Positions 58,029-64,000 of a stretch of DNA of 64,000 bases are shown here, piece after piece; position 1 is the stretch's first letter; the number at the start of each line of letters is the position of its first letter. The DNA is from Bryoerythrophyllum caledonicum. Lineage: Eukaryota; Streptophyta; Bryopsida; Pottiales; Pottiaceae. Under the pieces are notes generated by a model that was not told where the DNA came from, searched no databases, and saw nothing but the letters and a program-made list of their open reading frames with translations. The stretch lies in assembly GCA_963971425.1 (NCBI GenBank), contig OZ020514.1, positions 45,475,527 to 45,539,526 on the forward strand, given 5' to 3'. The translations under genes were made by a program, and so were the position numbers.

Positions 58029-61000
58029 TCAATAGTGCAATAACTTGGAGGTCAGCATAACACGCACCATGAGCGAGCGTTGGTAAGTAGCATCCCTTAA
58101 ACCGTCATAGAGAATACACTTTGCCGGAGTACAATTATCCGGGTTTAGACGCGGAGACCCCGGAACTGAACGAGGCCACTGCGGCGAAGGTGAGTTGTTC
58201 CTTTCATGAATTGGCTCCCGCGTAATAGGGCTTTCAACAACTCCGTCGTCCACTGCCATGGTCGAATAATCCATGGTTGATTGCGCGGTTGCAGCAGAGT
58301 GCAACAAAAGCCCTTTACTCCGAAGGGAAAAGGCAAACTCCTGTGGGCCCAACAAGGAATCCACGGACGCCCGACAATCACAGCCCTGTAGAAATTTCAA
58401 CAAAAGTGACACTCACATACCTCAGAACAATAGATGAAAACTCCAATCTTTAAAAAGAGGACGACATTCCATCAACAGTAGGTATCCAATCCGTACAACA
58501 AACACAGTGGAGAAACATCTCCATTTGTATTATCAAAAAATATATATACACAAAACATGGTCCAACAAAATTTACAAAATGGAGCTGCAGCCAATCGATA
58601 CAATTTAGCTCTATTCGACCTAAAGTGTATTAAGGATCTAAGCGTTTCCAACGGCATTAGGAGCGGAGATTCTCATAGGCTTGAATTGCGTTACAGATAC
58701 TCACAGACTGACCACACGACTTCTGATCATTATAGAACATCTCCCGACCCGCGGGATGTTCAGCACGGTAATGCGCTAGGCCGCCCGAAAACAGATGAAG
58801 GTCAGAAAGATATGGCAGCAATTCCTCCAGTAGTACAGAATCATCTCTCGCGCCATCATCGTTGTGCGACCATGACGGAAGTAGAAGGACGTTCTCCGGC
58901 AAATTGAACACATGCTTAATCGGGCTATTGGCAATGACAAGCGTATTTGCTGGAGTATACTCACGACCCAACCTATTGAAGAGATGATTCGATAACGTCT
59001 TCAAGAAGATGTCCTTCTGAGTGCCAAATTCCTTCATGTAGATTGTTCTGCTACCGACTCTATGCTCGGGAACCCTATCGCATCTCTCCTGACCAAAGAT
59101 CCTGAGAGGGTACGAAGAACTGTGCTGAAAAAGATATTGACATATCTCACGTGTTGTAGATTCCATCATTGAACTCCAGATCGTGATGGTGGCAATCTTA
59201 GACAACTTCGTAAGGAATTCAGCACAACCAGGGCGCACCCGAACTAGCTTAGGGCCTACTTTGGCCGGCAGCGAAGCCGAGTGAATGGACGGGATAGAGT
59301 TCTTGGATCCCCTGGCCTGCCACGATGGCTTACACGTGCACAGAATCTCATTTAGGTCCAGCACAACCTTCAACCACCTGCCCTCAGAATCTGAAAAGAC
59401 TCTAGGTATTTCTTCTAAATTACTGGCACCACTTATTGATGCCTCGCAGACCTAGTTTGAAAACGCCAGGAGAACGAAAAACATTACTAAAGATTCATTA
59501 ACAACGACAAGTCAACATAATGTAGAACAAAAGAGAGCAAACGGAAGGGAAGCGACATGGGGAAGCGTAGAGTGTATATAGTGTTAGAAAAGCACCTTGA
59601 GAACTTCATCGTCTTGGAGCAATTCATCTCGGACCCCCATCAATCCCAACGAAACCTGAATGGTGTCAAGGGGTTCCGAGTGCCCCAGAACGATTTGGGG
59701 GCACGATTCCGGGACAAGAAGAGGGGGCTCCGGGACAGGAAAATCATGATTGATCTCGTCTACGAGCACGGCCGAAGCTTGGACGACATCTTCTACGACT
59801 GGGACTGTAGTTTGGACGACCTCATCTATTATTGGTTGAGCGATCGTCATCACTGAAACTTAGATCTGAAAAAAATCAACAACTTCAACCTATCAGTAGA
59901 TGCACACATAGGACATTGATACAAGTCAAAGTCGTCAGATGTCAAGCAGTTTAGCTCGAGTCGAGCTGAAGTGCTCGCTGAGCATTGTAATATTAACAAA
60001 AAATATTGGAGTACAAAATTGGACATTTACAAAATGTTCTGCCTCTATACACTCGCAACTACGTTACACTAACCTGACGATGAGCCGGGGACATCAACGA
60101 CAGATACGTCCCGAGCGGGCGACTTCAGAGAGGAAGAGGGGCGGGTTGGCGGGGACGGGGGATGAGACAGCGATTGAGCCCCCATGGAGACGGGGGAGGA
60201 ACCCGTCGGAGACGGCATGAGCGAACCGCAAGGCAGACTCCCAATCCCTTCTTCAGTTGAGATGGGAGGCTGGGGGATCGTAGAATTCACTACGGGTGGT
60301 GTTGTGGCGGCAGGAGGCAAAGTAGCCGTCATGAATCTCTACATCATGAGCATCATGTTGTTATGCCTCTAGTCTTGGTTCCTCTTCATCTCCTCGTCAT
60401 GCCTCCGCTGCATATCCCTGAGCTCCTCGTCACGCTCCGCCAGCCGCTGCTCCATCAACCTCATCCGGGTGGCCTCCTCTTCGAGCTTCTTCTCGAGGGC
60501 AATAAACCTAATGTTGTCCTGCGCACTGCTCGCCATTGCCAACGGAGAGCGGCCAGTCGCGATGGCGACTTTCCTCTTCTTGGCCGCGGGCCGAGCGGAT
60601 GACCCACCCAAGGTCGGAGCTGAATGAGGCCTCTCGGAGGTATCAAGTGATTCCAACTCCAAGAAATCGAGCAGCTACCGCGAGGTACCCACAGTCTCTC
60701 CCGCTTCAGACTGAGAGCCACTATGAAGCTTCAGCGGAGTGGCAGTATCGAAATCGTCATGGGAATCGGCATCAGGTGTGGCCGTACTGGAGCTCGGGCA
60801 CACACCCAGGGGGCTGGGGACCACATCCTCCTCCTCTTCCTCATCAACGAGATCAATAACCGCTTTCCCCTTCCCCTTGGTAAAGGCCTCTCCAAGCTCG
60901 AGGAAGATCTCCGCGTTGACGTGATATGCAGCAACATCGAAATCGGCCCGATCCAACGCCAACGCGACCTCCATGGCGTCGTCGAGGTCCTGTTCATTGG

Positions 61001-62890
61001 TGTCGTGGGATATGCAGAATGCCTCCAGATCCAACATCTCCACACCAATGGATTGAACAGGTTACACATTAGGTCAAATCGAGCTAAAGTGAATACAAAG
61101 GAACACTGATACAAAAACGCAACTATTAAAACTTGAAAGGATACGACGTGATTGATGACTGCTAGAAAACCATATAAATATAAGCCGGCACTTTAGCTCG
61201 ACTCGAGCTAAAGTGCCATGCTACAAAAGCATAAGAGACGACCTCTCTGAAACAATACATGCAACAATCAAAGAAGGTATCAACAGTTTAACTCGACTCG
61301 AGCTAAAGTGCAGAGATACTTACCACACTCGCAGTCAGTAATTTTGTCCCGCCAAATAGCTGGACAACTGAATCCCCCCTCTTGCAGAATAACTTTAGGA
61401 CCTTGATGAAGAACTCCATCCTCAGCTCGTTCATGTTCATGGAGTACGCCAGCTCGTTGTACTTGCGTAGCTTTGTGTGCAACACATGCTCCGGAGCTGC
61501 GTAGGTCTTCTTCACGGCCGAGATCTGCGTAAGCTCGTTCTTGAAGAGAAAGAGGAGGCAAACCGGGTTGAGAGCGTTGTTGGTCTTTGGGGCATATCCC
61601 GCCAAGCGCTTGTTCTCGGAGGGAAGATACTTCGACTGCAGCACATCGTACGCATGGCACAACGACGGGCCCTCAGCAAACGCTGTCACTTGAAGGTGTG
61701 ACTGCTCGTCGCCGCAAATGAAGAACCACACTGGAAGACCGGTGAGGGGAGGTTGCCCTTTCGATGCGAACATCGTCATGAACTCGTCGAAGAAGGGCCT
61801 CTCCAACGACAACGTTGCCTTCTCTAAGAAACCAGGGATATTCCGGGAGTCAATGATGCCGAGCTTCATGTTGCAGCCCATGTTACGCCACGAATCTGAG
61901 GGCCATCCTCCGAGCGAGTTGGTTGCCGCCTTGTATGGACAAAAGTGCAAGGCCCCCTGAGATGGAACGAACCGCGACCGCACATCGATGAAGACTCTAA
62001 CGAACTCTTTCACATACGGAGAGAGATCCTCACATTTGTAGTTGCGAAACTGCGTCTACCTCAAATCCTTGTAGTACAATCCGGTGGACCCCAATCCAAG
62101 AGGGCACGCTTTGAGGCCTTGCTGACGTAGTCCTTCTTGAACTTCCGCCAGTTGGCCCGACTGTACGCTCCAGCGCTGTTGAAGAAGGCAAGCTCCGGCC
62201 TGATCAATTGAAGCTCCATTCGAGCGACCTCTTTCCTCTTCCTTCGATCGACCTAGTCCCAGGCGCTGTAGCAATCCTCCAGCACAGATTGCGGCTGCTT
62301 CACAACCACCTTAGGATAAGGTAGTTTCCGCGATGGTCCTAATCGATTGAGTATATGCTTACACAGTGTTGCGTGATCAGCCTCGGTCATGTTGCCGAAG
62401 AACTTGAAGAACTTGCGCGTCAAAACCCCATCTTTCTCAGGCACCCAGGACTTGGCGTCCTTAAACTTTGATAAGGTCGACGTTGTTGAATCGACGTTGA
62501 TGAGGTCGCCTTGCGCCGCCGAAGAGATGACATCCGACCGGAGCTTGAAGGTCTCATCAGACGAGGTGATAATCTTCACCTCGTTGGTAATCGAGAGCTC
62601 CTTCGCCTTTCCCACTTCCTTGAGCGCTGCCTGGCTCTTTGCAAGGTCGATCATTGCGAACCGCTCACGAACCGCATTTAGAAATGGCTGTGCAGAACAT
62701 TGGCAGGGTTGATTTAGTTTACAATCATAGTAGAAAATATACGTGACCAGCAGGTCCGGAAAATGCAGGTTAGCTCGAGTTGAGCTAACTTGCAACTGGA
62801 GAGTATACACTATAAGCGATTGAATCTGTATACACTACTATACTAAAAGTGTGCAAACACACAAGTTAGCTAGAGTTGAGCTAACGTGCA
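57813..62890. repeat. Nine dispersed ~28-bp palindromes in introns and flanks
   Basis: The sites are imperfect palindromes with half-site GCACTTTAGCTCGA. They lie at 57813-57832, 57878-57907, 58601-58628, 59946-59974, 61065-61091, 61188-61216, 61284-61311, 62765-62793 and 62861-62890. All are outside the exons of the gene at 58657-63962: two in intron 1, three in intron 2, one in intron 3 and three in the 3' flank. The best copy (61188-61216) is nearly perfect. In some sites one arm is changed to GGTCGAAT. Confidence 0.8.
58029..58412 (-). pseudogene. Probable exon of unknown product downstream of the FCP1-like exon
   Basis: A minus-strand frame opens after a good acceptor (TTTCTACAG then GGCTGTG, near 58390). 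It reads GCDCRASVDSLLGPQEF, then a Ser/Pro-rich stretch and a stop at 58029. It could be a downstream exon of the large gene at 58657-63962 or a separate gene. I recognise no domain. Confidence 0.3.
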
Positions 62891-63962
62891 CGACCTTGAT
62901 TTAGTAATATTACCTCAAACTTCTTGTCATTAGCAATCTCAAGTGCCGTTCTCCGACCGGACTTGTGAGACCCGCGAATGCCCGCGGCGGAGTGCTTCGG
63001 CATCGGTCCCCCAGCTTGGATCCACAAAGCACGAGAGCCGAGGATATTCGTTGTCCACGTCGGCTTGAATTGGACCAAATGATTTACGCGATTATAATAC
63101 GCGGAAATCTTCCTCAGCTTCTCCGAGTACTCCGTCCAGACAATGTAACACTGCCATGTTCGAAAGTGCCTTCTCATCACCTTCGGGACGTTGCCGTTTA
63201 TCATCGACTTTGATGTTGCAACGCTGTGCTGGCCGTTGATGATATAGAAGTCGCAGCTCCTCAACCGAGCTCCTCAACCGTCGTTGGCATATGATCGAGC
63301 TTTGGCATGATGCAGAGAATTTGCTTCGGCGTCTTGTCCGGCATTTTGAGGTAATAATGCTTCAACTCCTCCATACCCCGAGGTTCGAATGCACGGATCG
63401 TCCACTTCGGCGGTGCATTATATAGCCTCATCACATCAAACTCGATCTTCATCTCTCTGTCTCCTTGGAAGAAGCAGCTCTGACACTCCGTCCAGAATTT
63501 CTGATAAATCTGTTGGACGTTGGTGTAGTCGATTACCTCTCCGAACCCAAGCGCCTGAGGGAGCTCTGACAGTGCAGAGGCCATCGAATTGGCCAACTTC
63601 TCCTCTGAAACGAGCTTCGTCTTCTTCCTGGAAGAGGTCTCCGGCTTCTTGGCAGCTGAGCGCTTCTTGGCGGGGGAAGCGGACAGTGTGTTGTGCAGGG
63701 TGCTTCTACTTGTTCTTGCACCTGGGGTTCTAACCGGTACCGACGCTTGACTCATATTCTGACTACCGATCATGGCCCCTGAAACTACCGAAATTTCTAT
63801 TAGGCGCCTCCCCGCGATTAATTTTGACTTCTCAAGAGCAGCAAAGGTACTCATTCTGGATAGAATGACGCGGAGTTTATTCGCTACAGCCTTCACTTTC
63901 AGCGGCTGACCACTACTAGTCTCCCATTTCTTTTGTGAGATTTCGTGGTCGACCTGAGCCAC
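58657..63962 (-). pseudogene. Five-exon gene C: ParB/sulfiredoxin-like domain, coiled coil and FCP1-like HAD domain
   Basis: Proposed exons are 63962-62914, 62687-61324, 61037-60074, 59852-59596 and 59451-58657; four GT-AG junctions keep phase. Exon 1 has a basic NLS-like tract (KKRSAAKKPETSSRKKTK), then KWTIRAFEPRGMEELKHYY and DFYIINGQHSVATSK, a ParB/sulfiredoxin-type pattern. Exon 2 is a large unknown region. Exon 3 has an acidic stretch and a coiled coil (FIALEKKLEEEATRMRLMEQ). Exon 5 reads VVLDLNEILCT, VRVRPGCAEFL, TITIWSSM, VIANSPIKHVF and LLEELLPYL, an FCP1/SCP-type HAD domain with Asn at the second Asp of DxD. Total about 1480 residues. Breaks are a short tandem duplication that shifts frame near 63255, a TAG near 62253, a frameshift near 62080 and three TAGs in exon 3. 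The 5' end may extend past the window. The single-gene model is inference from splice phase. Confidence 0.5.
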
Positions 63963-64000
63963 TATATCATTAAATTGTGACCCCCTAAGAGAACTGACTA

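Overview
This looks like nuclear DNA of a land plant or close streptophyte relative with a large, repeat-rich genome. The only intact host gene I can name, AIR9 (16048-21921, + strand), is a plant microtubule-associated protein. It sits in a landscape of decayed class I and class II elements, GT-AG introns and a roughly 163-bp satellite. I cannot name the species.

Layout. 1-3510 is the right end of a giant hAT-type transposon (copy 1). 3511-9436 is AT-rich DNA with no gene I can support. 9437-11151 and 11149/11154-13932/13937 are two abutting Tc1-type (DD34E) elements with dead transposases. 13938-16047 is the promoter and leader region of AIR9, followed by the intronless AIR9 coding region. 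21922-27145 holds simple repeats, a copia gag fragment, a pair of ~105-bp direct repeats and a Ty3/gypsy integrase fragment followed by a PHD finger. 27146-42260 is a complete ~15.1-kb hAT element (copy 2) with terminal inverted repeats and a near-perfect 8-bp target duplication. It split an older coiled-coil pseudogene whose coding part continues at 42840-44960. 45257-51615 holds a minus-strand gene with a ParB/sulfiredoxin-like motif, an unrecognised plus-strand gene and a paralogue of the hAT RING cargo gene. 53215-57235 is a 24-copy satellite array. 57236-63962 is a large minus-strand five-exon gene combining a ParB-like domain, a coiled coil and an FCP1-like HAD domain.

How the parts fit. 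The hAT element carries a BED-finger hAT transposase (-), a large coiled-coil RING protein (-) and a protein-kinase-like protein (+). GACGTC-centred GC-rich boxes lie upstream of each of these genes and in the element ends, which suggests shared control or transposase binding. An apparent 3.47-kb LTR insertion interrupts the RING gene. Monomers of the distant satellite occur inside the hAT element, linking the two.

The 45-50 kb and 57-63 kb gene sets each have a private repeated palindrome, found mainly in their introns and flanks. Together these large element-like gene sets (kinase, RING, ParB-like, FCP1-like) with repeated palindromes are the most unusual content here. Most open frames outside AIR9 are broken by stops and frameshifts. 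Where two copies can be compared, some stops are C-to-T changes. All functional names are by-eye motif recognition without database searches.
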